From positions 1,054,001-1,118,000 of the forward strand of contig CAWEIK010000001.1 of assembly GCA_963809175.1 (NCBI GenBank): DNA of 64,000 nt, in the 5' to 3' direction. Under the pieces are notes generated by a model, which saw only the letters and a list, made by a program, of their open reading frames with translations, had not been told where the DNA came from and made no database searches. Source of the stretch: JACCTU01 sp963809175. GTDB lineage: Bacteria > Actinomycetota > Thermoleophilia > Gaiellales > Gaiellaceae. The position numbers were made by a program, and so were the translations under genes. This document shows positions 1 to 5,789 of the stretch, one piece after another; position 1 is the first letter of the stretch, and every line of letters begins with the position of its first letter.

Positions 1-1
1 G

Positions 2-70
2 CGCGCCCTGAAGCAGAAGTACGACCCGGACAACTTCTTCCGGATCAACCAGAACATCGCACCGAACTGA
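2..70 (+). CDS. FAD-linked oxidoreductase, C-terminal end (partial)
   Basis: Only the last 22 codons are in the window. They read as a Lys-Tyr-Asp-Pro-Asp-Asn-Phe-Phe-Arg-x-Asn-Gln-Asn-Ile pattern ending in a TGA stop at 68-70. This is the usual C-terminal signature of the berberine-bridge-enzyme (BBE) domain of flavin-linked oxidases such as 6-hydroxy-D-nicotine oxidase-like proteins. The substrate cannot be judged from so short a piece. The call rests on the tail motif alone. Confidence 0.7.
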   Translation, partial: RALKQKYDPDNFFRINQNIAPN

Positions 71-256
71 TTGGCCAGAAGACATCCCTCAAGCGCGAGG
101 TGCTGGAATCCGGGCTATCGTGCCCCAGCACGTTCGTCTGGCGTTGCGGCCGCCGAGGGTCTGAACCTTCTCTCCGAGCTGTCAGTTCTGGCTGAGCGTC
201 TGCATGGGCTCTCTTGAGCCTGCTTTTTCCAATGACATTCAGAGTGGGGGGTTACT

Positions 257-1803
257 TTGCGGCATGTTCTTCTCTTGGCGAGCCTTGTTTTTGGGCTCGC
301 TGTGCTTGGCTCGGCGTTCACGGCTTCGGCCGGCGCCGACACGATCGGCCCGATCACCTTCGAGCCGACGACCTACGCAACCGGCGACATCAACGGCCAG
401 AACGGGTGGCTGAAGACCGGCCCGTACGACGTGGCCGTGGCGAGCGTCGCGGACTTCGCAGCTGCTTCCGGGTATGGATTCGGAACCCAGTCGCTGCGAG
501 TGTCGGACGCGATCACCAGCGGTTCCTTCGGCGATCAGACGTTCTCGCCCGGGCTCCTGAGCTCGGCTGGGGAGTCCGGAGCCGCGCACTTCGACGCGAC
601 CTTCCGGATCGGGACGACATCGGCCGGCTGAGCAGTCCGGCCTGAACATGACCGTCAGCCCCGACGACGGCAACGGCGGGCGGATGAGCTTCTTGCGCTT
701 CGAGGACCAGGCCGACGGGGTGCACGTCACCTTCATCGACGTGACCAATCCCGGCCCGCTCGGCACGGTGGCGAGCTTCAACAGCACCGACATCGCCACC
801 CTCAACCGGACGAGCGCCCACACGATCAGGTTCTCGATCGACTTCGTCGCCGGTCCGGCGAACGACGTCGTCAAGATCTACGTCGACGGTGTGCTCGAAG
901 GCCACCGGCACGACCTGGGAGGACTACTACCGCTACGACCCGGAGCAGGTCGGCAACGGCAACCAGGTCCCGTCCGTCTCGAAGCTGCTGTTCCGCCAGA
1001 GCGGCACCGCCGATCTCGGCAACGCCGGCAACGGCTTCCTGGTCGACGACCTGACGCTCGCTTCGAGCGCCACGACGACCGCTTGCGCCTTCACGACCAG
1101 CGGCACCACGATGACGCTGGTCGCCGACTGCGAGACCGATCACACGATCCTCGTGCCGAACGGCTTCACGCTCGACGGCGCGGGCAACACGATCACCGCG
1201 GTCGATCCGGCCGGTGGCCACTTCCTCGGCGCTGTCGTCAGGAACGGCGGCACGACGGCGAACGTAACGAACCTCGAGATCACTGCGTCGGGCTCGCCGA
1301 CGTCTGCGACGGCGGCGATGACCGTCTACGCGGCATCCTCTTCGACAACGCGGCGGGCTCGATCACCAACGTCAACGTGCACGGCGTCCGCCAGGGACTC
1401 TCGGGTTGCCAGGAAGGGAACGCGATCGAGGTCCGTAACTTCGCACGAGCGCGACGCAGCGCTCGCGGTCACGATCGCGAACAACACCGTGACCGACTAC
1501 CAGAAGAACGGGATCACCGTGAACGGCGCGGTCAGTGCCACGGTCACCGGCAACACCGTGACCGGCGCCGGACCGATCACGTACATCGCCCAGAACGGCA
1601 TCCAGGTCGGCTTCGGTGCTACCGCGTTCATTCGCGGCAACGCGGTCTCCGGCAACGACTACACGCCCGCTGGCACCAGCGCCTGCGGCCTGCTCTTCTT
1701 TGACGCGGCCGGTGTGAAGCAGCAGGCGAATCACCTCTTCGCGAACGAGGTCAATCTCTGCAACTTCGGGCGCGGCGGCGGGAAGGGCAACCCGTCGAGC
1801 TAG
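257..1803 (+). pseudogene. Secreted parallel beta-helix protein, several frameshifts
   Basis: The reading begins at 257 with a signal peptide (basic start, hydrophobic core, Ala-rich cleavage region to about residue 27). A concanavalin-like or beta-sandwich stretch follows, then from about 1085 a right-handed parallel beta-helix with repeating Asn-Thr-Val-x-Asp and Gly-Asn-Thr-Val-Thr-Gly rungs. The protein sense moves between frames near 630, 895, 1330 and 1450, and ends at a stop at 1801-1803. Each frame keeps coherent sequence up to the switch, which suggests small indels rather than long decay. Such proteins are exported and often bind or process polysaccharides. No catalytic residue could be assigned. 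Whether the breaks are real or assembly errors is open. Confidence 0.6.
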
Positions 1804-1814
1804 AGGTCTTGCGA

Positions 1815-1855
1815 CCGCGGGCGGGCGCCATTCGGCGTCCGCCCGCGGGCCTTTC
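1815..1855 (+). terminator. Strong GC hairpin between convergent genes
   Basis: A long inverted repeat (arms CCGCGGGCGG and CCGCCCGCGG with a second short stem inside) lies directly after the stop at 1803. It is followed by CTTTCG. It sits between the beta-helix gene and the convergent tail-tube-like gene ending at 1857, so it probably ends transcription from either side. Confidence 0.6.
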
Positions 1856-1856
1856 G

Positions 1857-2381
1857 CTACGGCGAGACGCGTTGCAGGTGGTCGCAGACGAGGGTCACGG
1901 TCTCCATCAGGACCTCGCTCGCGCCGGCACTGAGTGAGCCGATCTCGAGCTTCGCCGGCCACGCGTTCTCCAGGTGGTACCGGGCCACGGGATCACCAGT
2001 GGCGTTGTACATCACGAGCGTCGTGTTCTTCCGAGCCGCCGCCCAGTCGTTCATCGCCAGCTCGTGCCACGCCGCCAACTCCAGGTTCCTGGTCATCCCG
2101 CGCTTGAGGGTGACGGTCGGCGGGGGGCGCTTACCTGGGACGGCAAGCCTGCGGCCATCCGACTCGATGAAGTCGATGTCGTAGCCGGAGGTGATGCCCT
2201 GCAGTTCGGCGAACGCGGCGATCTCGTGCCCGTCGACCGTGATCGAGAATCGAGCCGCGGTCAGCGCGTCGCCTCCGGGCGGAGCAGACGCACCCTGCGA
2301 GGTCGCCGTCCATGCCCCGACTGCGGCGACGGTCAGCAGCAGGCCGACCAGAAGCGCGAGGAGAAGCCTTCGAGATCTCAT
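1857..2381 (-). CDS. Exported protein with phage tail-tube (T4 gp19-like) fold
   Basis: The protein has 174 residues. Residues 1-32 form a signal peptide or membrane anchor (MRSRR followed by a Leu/Val/Ala core). The rest matches the gp19/phage tail protein family in order: F-S-I-T-V-D-G, an Ala-x-Phe-x-Glu-Leu-x-Gly motif, P-G-K then V-T-L-K-R-G-M-T, W-x-x-x-R-K-N-T, V-A-R-Y, and the A-W-P-A-K-L-E element near the C terminus. The start at 2381 is preceded by AAGGAGAG. Family members normally assemble the inner tube of contractile phage tails or contractile injection systems and have no signal peptide. No sheath, baseplate or ATPase gene lies nearby. The role outside the membrane is unknown. 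Confidence 0.75.
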   Translation of the reverse strand: MRSRRLLLALLVGLLLTVAAVGAWTATSQGASAPPGGDALTAARFSITVDGHEIAAFAELQGITSGYDIDFIESDGRRLAVPGKRPPPTVTLKRGMTRNLELAAWHELAMNDWAAARKNTTLVMYNATGDPVARYHLENAWPAKLEIGSLSAGASEVLMETVTLVCDHLQRVSP

Positions 2382-2574
2382 CGTCTCTCCTTGATTGCGC
2401 GGCGGAGAGAAGGGCGGCGCGACGACTTGGGTCGAAGCCCCTCCGCCGAGTGCGACGACTCTATTCCGGTCGCGAGGACGGGACAACGTCCTTCCTGGAT
2501 CGACACGTACATTTCGTCGAGCGCATTTTCGAATGCGGACGCGCGGTCGGTCGTTAGATCTTCGTTTGGAACCC

Positions 2575-2603
2575 TTGCGCATGTCCGATGCTTGCTCTAT
2601 CCT
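2575..2603 (+). promoter_or_regulatory. Sigma70-like promoter
   Basis: TTGCGC at 2575-2580 and TATCCT at 2598-2603 are separated by exactly 17 bases. It lies in a gene-free stretch about 190 bases before a clear terminator, so it may drive a small RNA. The match to consensus is partial. Confidence 0.35.
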
Positions 2604-2609
2604 GCGACG

Positions 2610-2825
2610 CGGCAACAACCATCGAACGATGCAGAACACTCTCCACACCAAATTGTTCCGATCCGAAGCGACGCCCGTCGCCTCGGCCATGCCGTGCCCG
2701 CGCTTCGATGCGAAGCGCCGGCTCGGTTACGTTCCAGCCCTCGCTGGGAGCCCTGCAGGCTAGATCCCTAGCCGCAGAGCGAAGCCAGACGAGGGCGACC
2801 CAACCGGGTCGCCTTTTGCGTTTTG
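2610..2825 (+). ncRNA. Candidate small RNA between promoter and terminator
   Basis: No convincing protein gene occupies 2382-3178. The part from the promoter at 2575-2603 to the terminator at 2794-2825 contains a perfect 8-bp hairpin (GCGCTTCG, loop ATG, CGAAGCGC, 2700-2718) and further short stems. I looked for tmRNA, RNase P, SRP and 6S landmarks and did not recognise any. It could also be an untranslated leader. The RNA is predicted from structure only. Confidence 0.3.
2794..2825 (+). terminator. Rho-independent terminator
   Basis: GGCGACCC and GGGTCGCC form a perfect 8-bp stem around an AACC loop. The sequence TTTTGCGTTTT follows on the plus strand. It points to a plus-strand transcript ending here although no protein gene precedes it. 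Confidence 0.65.
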
Positions 2826-3178
2826 GAGGCGATCAGTCAACGTCGGAGACCAAAGGTGATGCTCAGCTTGAAAAGCGCTAGACCAAATTGAGGCCCCGCC
2901 TGAGAGAGAAAGACCCTCAGCGCTTGGCGTGAAAAAGAACGCTGGCAATAAGCGTCTGCTTTAGCTTGCTCTTTTCCACGGAGGCGCTCGAGGCTCGGGC
3001 TCCAAAGCTCCTCCACGTAGGACGGCGATGCGCCGATCCAGGGTCGAAGAGTAGGCGAGTGGCATGGAAAACATCGTTTGGCCTAGGCCGGACGAGTCAG
3101 AGGACGCGACCACCCGCCTGCAGGCGTGCGCTGCTGCGTCGATCTCCCGACTTGGGGGATGGACGGAGAGGCGAACGT
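2826..3178. other. Gene-free stretch before the tRNA array
   Basis: I see no coding frame with a ribosome binding site and no further RNA hallmark here. It probably contains the promoter of the tRNA array, but no clear -35/-10 pair stands out. Confidence 0.4.
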
Positions 3179-3249
3179 TCCGGGATCGTCTAACCGGCAG
3201 GACACCACGCTCTGAACGTGGAGATCGAGGTTCGACTCCTTGTCCCGGA
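3179..3249 (+). tRNA. tRNA-Gln (CTG)
   Basis: First gene of the tandem array. The acceptor stem is TCCGGGA/TCCCGGA, the anticodon stem CCACG/CGTGG encloses a CTCTGAA loop with anticodon CTG, and the T-loop is TTCGACT. CCA is not encoded. Confidence 0.93.
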
Positions 3250-3257
3250 TTCGACAC

Positions 3258-3329
3258 GGGCGAGTAGCTCAATGGGAGAGCGCTTGTCTCACAAACAAGA
3301 GGCTGCTGGTTCGAGCCCAGCCTTGCCCA
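3258..3329 (+). tRNA. tRNA-Val (CAC)
   Basis: The acceptor stem is GGGCGAG/CTTGCCC with discriminator A. The anticodon arm CTTGT-CTCACAA-ACAAG gives CAC. It lies 8 bases after tRNA-Gln. Confidence 0.93.
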
Positions 3330-3331
3330 CT

Positions 3332-3403
3332 AGGCGGATAGCTCAGGTGGAAGAGCGCCTCTCTGATGAGGAGGAAGCGCCGGTTCGACTCCGGCTCCGC
3401 CCA
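3332..3403 (+). tRNA. tRNA-Ile (GAT)
   Basis: The anticodon arm CCTCT-CTGATGA-GGAGG gives GAT and the T-arm is CCGG-TTCGACT-CCGG. With U8 fixed, the first acceptor pair is A1 opposite C72, a mismatch. The other six pairs (GGCGGA/TCCGCC) are perfect. Confidence 0.88.
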
Positions 3404-3408
3404 TTCGC

Positions 3409-3482
3409 GTGACCGTAGCTCAGTTCGGAAGAGCGCCCGCTTGAAACGCGGGGCGTCGCAGGTTCGATCCCTGCCGGTCACA
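3409..3482 (+). tRNA. tRNA-Phe (GAA)
   Basis: The acceptor stem GTGACCG/CGGTCAC is complete with discriminator A. The anticodon arm CCCGC-TTGAAAC-GCGGG gives GAA. Confidence 0.93.
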
Positions 3483-3490
3483 TCTCTTAC

Positions 3491-3563
3491 GGCTCCGTAG
3501 CTCAACTGGCAGAGCTGCCGCCTCTTAAGCGGAGGGTTGCAGGTTCGACGCCTGCCGGGGCCA
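3491..3563 (+). tRNA. tRNA-Lys (CTT)
   Basis: The acceptor stem GGCTCCG/CGGGGCC has one G-T pair and discriminator A. The anticodon loop CTCTTAA gives CTT. The outermost anticodon-stem pair is G27-A43, a mismatch. Confidence 0.9.
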
Positions 3564-3569
3564 CTGAAC

Positions 3570-3652
3570 GGAAGGACTGCCACCGGCGCGGTATCCCGTC
3601 TCGAAAACGGGTCGGCTCTCGGGCCTTGGGGGTTCGACTCCCTCTCCTTCCG
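3570..3652 (+). tRNA. tRNA-Ser (CGA)
   Basis: The long variable arm and discriminator G fit a serine tRNA. The acceptor is GGAAGGA/TCCTTCC. The anticodon arm CCCGT-CTCGAAA-ACGGG gives CGA. Position 8 is C rather than the usual T. Confidence 0.9.
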
Positions 3653-3661
3653 CTCACTCGT

Positions 3662-3733
3662 TCCGGCGTGGTCGAGACGGAAAGACGCGCGGCTGTTAAC
3701 CGCGAGAGGCAGGTTCGAGCCCTGCCGCCGGAG
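3662..3733 (+). tRNA. tRNA-Asn (GTT)
   Basis: The acceptor TCCGGCG/CGCCGGA and discriminator G fit an asparagine tRNA. The anticodon arm CGCGG-CTGTTAA-CCGCG gives GTT. Confidence 0.93.
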
Positions 3734-3736
3734 CCT

Positions 3737-3810
3737 GCCCCTGTGGTCGAAACGGCGATGACGCCGGGCTCTCAACCCGGAAGCTGCGGGTTCGAATCCC
3801 GCCGGGGGTG
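3737..3810 (+). tRNA. tRNA-Glu (CTC)
   Basis: The anticodon arm CCGGG-CTCTCAA-CCCGG gives CTC. The acceptor GCCCCTG/CGGGGGT has G-T wobbles including the first pair. The T-arm GCGGG-TTCGAAT-CCCGC is canonical. Confidence 0.92.
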
Positions 3811-3824
3811 CTCGTTGTTCGCTT

Positions 3825-3898
3825 CTGGCTGTAGGGGAGCAGGCCACCCCGCCGGCTTCGGGCGCCGGAGACCGCAGGTTCGACTCCTGCCAGCCAGA
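3825..3898 (+). tRNA. tRNA-Pro (CGG)
   Basis: The acceptor CTGGCTG/CAGCCAG is fully paired with discriminator A. The anticodon arm CCGGC-TTCGGGC-GCCGG gives CGG. Confidence 0.92.
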
Positions 3899-3899
3899 C

Positions 3900-3973
3900 T
3901 GCGCGGTAGAGGAGCGGTTGTCCTCGCGAGCCTCATGAGCTCGAGACCGTGGGTTCGAATCCCACCCGCGCAC
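3900..3973 (+). tRNA. tRNA with CAT anticodon (Met, or Ile2)
   Basis: The acceptor is TGCGCGG/CCGCGCA and the anticodon arm CGAGC-CTCATGA-GCTCG gives CAT. The anticodon stem lacks the three consecutive G-C pairs typical of initiator tRNA, so an elongator Met is most likely. A lysidine-modified Ile2 species cannot be excluded. The discriminator reads C, which is unusual for either. Confidence 0.8.
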
Positions 3974-3983
3974 TTGCTAGCTA

Positions 3984-4057
3984 GGGGACGTAGCTCAGAC
4001 GAGCAGAGCACTCGCTTGTCAGGCGAGAGGCCGCCGGTTCGAGTCCGGTCGTCCCCG
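3984..4057 (+). tRNA. tRNA-Asp (GTC), array copy
   Basis: The acceptor GGGGACG/CGTCCCC with discriminator G and the anticodon arm CTCGC-TTGTCAG-GCGAG give Asp GTC. A second tRNA-Asp with the same anticodon but different sequence lies at 36719-36792 on the minus strand. Confidence 0.93.
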
Positions 4058-4063
4058 CTTCGT

Positions 4064-4135
4064 GGTGGCCGTGGTGTAACGGAAGCACCCGGGGTTGTGA
4101 GCCCCGCGGCGCCGGTTCGAGCCCGGTCGGCCACC
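4064..4135 (+). tRNA. tRNA-His (GTG)
   Basis: The anticodon arm CGGGG-TTGTGAG-CCCCG gives GTG. The acceptor GTGGCCG/CGGCCAC is extended by the histidine-specific G(-1) at 4064, which faces C73 at 4135. Confidence 0.94.
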
Positions 4136-4151
4136 TTCGGTTTTCGTTCAA

Positions 4152-4232
4152 GCGGACGCTGAGCAAGGGTGAGCTCCCCGCGCTGTAAACGCGGTGCCTC
4201 GCGCTGTGGTGGTTCGACTCCATCCGTCCGCA
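4152..4232 (+). tRNA. tRNA-Tyr (GTA)
   Basis: The acceptor GCGGACG/CGTCCGC has discriminator A. The anticodon arm CCGCG-CTGTAAA-CGCGG gives GTA, and the variable arm is long as expected for Tyr. Position 8 is C. Confidence 0.88.
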
Positions 4233-4244
4233 CTCGATCGACAA

Positions 4245-4316
4245 GGGGATGAAGCTCTAGTGGCAGAGCACCTCGCTTGCAACGAGGAGGAGCGGGTTCG
4301 ACTCCCGCCGTCTCCA
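4245..4316 (+). tRNA. tRNA-Ala (TGC)
   Basis: The anticodon arm CCTCG-CTTGCAA-CGAGG gives TGC. The acceptor GGGGATG/CGTCTCC has G-T pairs at positions 3 and 6. The usual G3-U70 alanine determinant is present as G3-T70. Position 8 is A. Confidence 0.9.
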
Positions 4317-4320
4317 TCGA

Positions 4321-4393
4321 GCCTCCGTAGTGTCAACGGCAAGCACGCGCCCTTTGTACGGCCGAGGTGCGGGTTCGACTCCTGCCGGAGGCT
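4321..4393 (+). tRNA. tRNA-Thr (TGT)
   Basis: The acceptor GCCTCCG/CGGAGGC is perfect. The anticodon loop TTTGTAC gives TGT, with one C-C mismatch in the anticodon stem. Confidence 0.88.
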
Positions 4394-4399
4394 CCTCGC

Positions 4400-4471
4400 G
4401 CGGACGTAGCTCAGTTGGAAGAGCACCGGAGCGCCACTTCGGGGAGGCCCGTTCGATCCGGGCCGTCCGCT
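4400..4471 (+). tRNA. tRNA-Gly (GCC), C33 variant
   Basis: The acceptor GCGGACG/CGTCCGC and discriminator T fit glycine. The anticodon loop reads GCGCCAC, giving GCC. The nearly universal U33 before the anticodon is C here, and the anticodon stem has weak pairs. Confidence 0.82.
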
Positions 4472-4476
4472 TTCGA

Positions 4477-4548
4477 AGGCCTGTGGTGTAAGCGGAAGCA
4501 CGGCGAGCTCCAACCTCGCTGGTCCGGGTTCGACCCCTGGCAGGCCTG
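4477..4548 (+). tRNA. tRNA-Trp (CCA)
   Basis: The acceptor AGGCCTG/CAGGCCT has discriminator G as usual for Trp. The anticodon arm GCGAG-CTCCAAC-CTCGC gives CCA. Confidence 0.93.
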
Positions 4549-4572
4549 TTCCATTCACAGAGAGGAGACGAG

Positions 4573-4713
4573 ATGCACCTGCACCTCGTCCGGGTCGCGG
4601 CACGCCCCAAGCAGCCGCAGCGCCCGGCCAAGGTCGTGGTGCTCGAGTCCCGCCGTCAGGCGCGCCTCGACGCCGCGCGATCGAAGCGGCAGCCCCCGCG
4701 GCCGGCCGCTTGA
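4573..4713 (+). CDS. Small basic protein inside the tRNA array
   Basis: This 46-residue gene begins at an ATG preceded by GAGGAGACG, a good ribosome binding site, and ends at TGA 4711-4713. It lies between tRNA-Trp and tRNA-Leu. The product is Arg/Pro/Ala-rich and strongly basic, with no Cys and no hydrophobic segment. I recognise no family. Basic proteins of this size in such a setting could bind RNA, but that is inference. Confidence 0.5.
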   Translation: MHLHLVRVAARPKQPQRPAKVVVLESRRQARLDAARSKRQPPRPAA

Positions 4714-4756
4714 GACGACGAGCCGCCCGCCTGCGTCACGGCCTGCGGCTCTTCGT

Positions 4757-4839
4757 GCGGATGTGGCGGAACCGGCATACGCACCGGTCTCAGAAACCGG
4801 CGGCCACTGGCCATGAGGGTTCGACTCCCTCCGTCCGCA
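4757..4839 (+). tRNA. tRNA-Leu (CAG)
   Basis: The acceptor GCGGATG/CGTCCGC has discriminator A, and the variable arm is long. The anticodon arm CCGGT-CTCAGAA-ACCGG gives CAG. Confidence 0.93.
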
Positions 4840-4870
4840 TCGACCAACCCAAGAGCGAAAGGAGAGTCCG

Positions 4871-4939
4871 ATGAGTGCGAAGCACGTCGCGACGGCGTGG
4901 GCCGGCGTACTTCGCGCTGGGCCTGGCACGCCGCCGTGA
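4871..4939 (+). CDS. Very short possible gene in the tRNA array
   Basis: An ATG at 4871 with GGAGAG upstream opens a 22-residue frame ending at 4939. The ribosome binding site is the main support. The peptide has no recognisable features. It may be a leader peptide, or a gene start cut by a frameshift as in the next gene. Confidence 0.25.
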   Translation: MSAKHVATAWAGVLRAGPGTPP

Positions 4940-4999
4940 ACGAACCCAGTCCATGGCATCGCCGCCCAGCAGGGTGGCTCGAACTAGAAGGGAGCAGGT

Positions 5000-5366
5000 G
5001 TGGGCGTGCCATATCGCGCTCGCGTGAACGAGCGCACGCTGCTCAACCTGCCCGGCTTCCACGCGGGTTCCTACGTGTACGTGTACGTCGAGGACACAAG
5101 CGATCGTGACCTCTTTCGCAACGCGTACTGCGAGGACACGTGCACGTGCTGTCCGGAGAACTTCGAGCCGAGCATGACGCTCGAGATCGCCGACTGTTCT
5201 CGGGTCGATCTCGCTCGAGTTCGACGTGGACACGCAGGGCCGCGCAAATTCGCTGCACAAGCTCGAGACCCTGATCGCCGCGCTTCAGGTCTTCCGCGCG
5301 GCGCTCGAGGATGAGTTCGAGCCGTACGACGAGCGCGCGCGGCAGCTGGAAGCACTGAATGCGTGA
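5000..5366 (+). pseudogene. Phage-like Cys-rich small protein, one frameshift
   Basis: Translation starts at GTG 5000 behind AAGGGAG. The first frame gives about 67 residues including a Cys cluster (C-E-D-T-C-T-C-C) that could hold a metal. Near 5200 one extra base shifts the frame. The other frame then continues coherently (I-S-L-E-F-D-V-D, then a Leu/Glu-rich helix) to TGA at 5364-5366, giving about 121 residues overall. Small proteins like this between tRNA genes recall actinophage genomes. I do not recognise the family. The single-base break may be a sequence error. Confidence 0.5.
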
Positions 5367-5374
5367 GCCGGGAG

Positions 5375-5403
5375 GCCGGGGCGGGCTCGAACCCCGCCCC
5401 GGC
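5375..5403 (+). other. 11-bp GC hairpin with T-loop-like loop
   Basis: GCCGGGGCGGG pairs perfectly with CCCGCCCCGGC around the loop CTCGAAC, which resembles a tRNA T-loop. No T-run follows. It directly follows the stop at 5366, so it may be a terminator or processing signal. It could also be the relic of a tRNA 3' half. Confidence 0.4.
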
Positions 5404-5423
5404 GACAACCGAGCTCACCACTC

Positions 5424-5495
5424 GCCTCCGTAGCTCAGTCGGAAGAGCACCGGGCTTCGAACCCGGGCGCAGAGGTTCGATTCCTCTCGGGGGCT
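5424..5495 (+). tRNA. tRNA-Arg (TCG)
   Basis: The acceptor GCCTCCG/CGGGGGC and anticodon arm CCGGG-CTTCGAA-CCCGG give TCG. It is nearly identical to the last tRNA of the array (TCT), which suggests duplication and anticodon change. Confidence 0.93.
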
Positions 5496-5507
5496 TTCGA
5501 TTCACAC

Positions 5508-5606
5508 GGGCCCGCAGCAGGAGAGTCAGCGAGTGCGGCCGCTGTCGGCGTGGTAGCGCCGGCGATGAGAGCGGAAACGTCGTGGGTGCAACTCCCACCG
5601 GGTCCA
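5508..5606 (+). other. Degenerate or non-canonical tRNA-like element
   Basis: A 7-bp potential acceptor stem GGGCCCG/CGGGTCC encloses 85 bases and is followed by A. The 3' side has a T-arm-like GTGGG-TGCAACT-CCCAC in which T55 is replaced by G. The middle folds into GGCG-TGGTAG-CGCC and a CGATG/CGTCG stem with a 10-base loop, so no anticodon can be read. It occupies a tRNA-sized slot between Arg and Cys. A selenocysteine tRNA was considered but no TCA loop is present. Confidence 0.3.
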
Positions 5607-5608
5607 CT

Positions 5609-5678
5609 GACACCGTGGCCGAGCGGCGAGGCGCGCGCCTGCAAAGCGCGCTACGGCGGTTCGAGTCCGCCCGGTGTC
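5609..5678 (+). tRNA. tRNA-Cys (GCA)
   Basis: The acceptor GACACCG/CGGTGTC has discriminator T, the cysteine identity base. The anticodon arm CGCGC-CTGCAAA-GCGCG gives GCA. Confidence 0.93.
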
Positions 5679-5681
5679 TCT

Positions 5682-5753
5682 GCCTCCGTAGCTCAGCCGG
5701 AAGAGCACCGGACTTCTAACCCGGGCGCAGAGGTTCGATTCCTCTCGGAGGCT
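5682..5753 (+). tRNA. tRNA-Arg (TCT)
   Basis: The acceptor GCCTCCG/CGGAGGC is perfect and the loop CTTCTAA gives TCT. Body and T-arm match tRNA-Arg (TCG) at 5424, and an A31-C39 mismatch marks the changed loop. It is the last tRNA of the array, 36 bases before the macrodomain gene. Confidence 0.9.
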
Positions 5754-5789
5754 TCCGCAACGACAGACACGACTCGGTATACCGTGGCT

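Noticed and set aside
257..2381. Prophage remnant joining the beta-helix gene and the tail-tube-like gene
   Set aside because: Both proteins carry export signals, the genes converge, and no other phage structural gene is present.
2382..3178. Several open frames of 60-120 codons before the tRNA array
   Set aside because: None has a ribosome binding site with protein-like composition, and they overlap on both strands as is usual in GC-rich non-coding DNA.
5375..5403. Additional tRNA gene at the T-loop-like hairpin
   Set aside because: A matching acceptor, D-arm and anticodon arm could not be found upstream, since that sequence belongs to the small protein gene.
5508..5606. Selenocysteine tRNA
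   Set aside because: The length of 99 bases fits, but there is no TCA anticodon loop, no 8-bp acceptor stem and no selenocysteine genes in view.
3179..5753. Long open frames across the tRNA array on both strands
   Set aside because: They are by-products of repeated tRNA sequence (G-G-S-R-T-H type translations) and conflict with clear tRNA structures.
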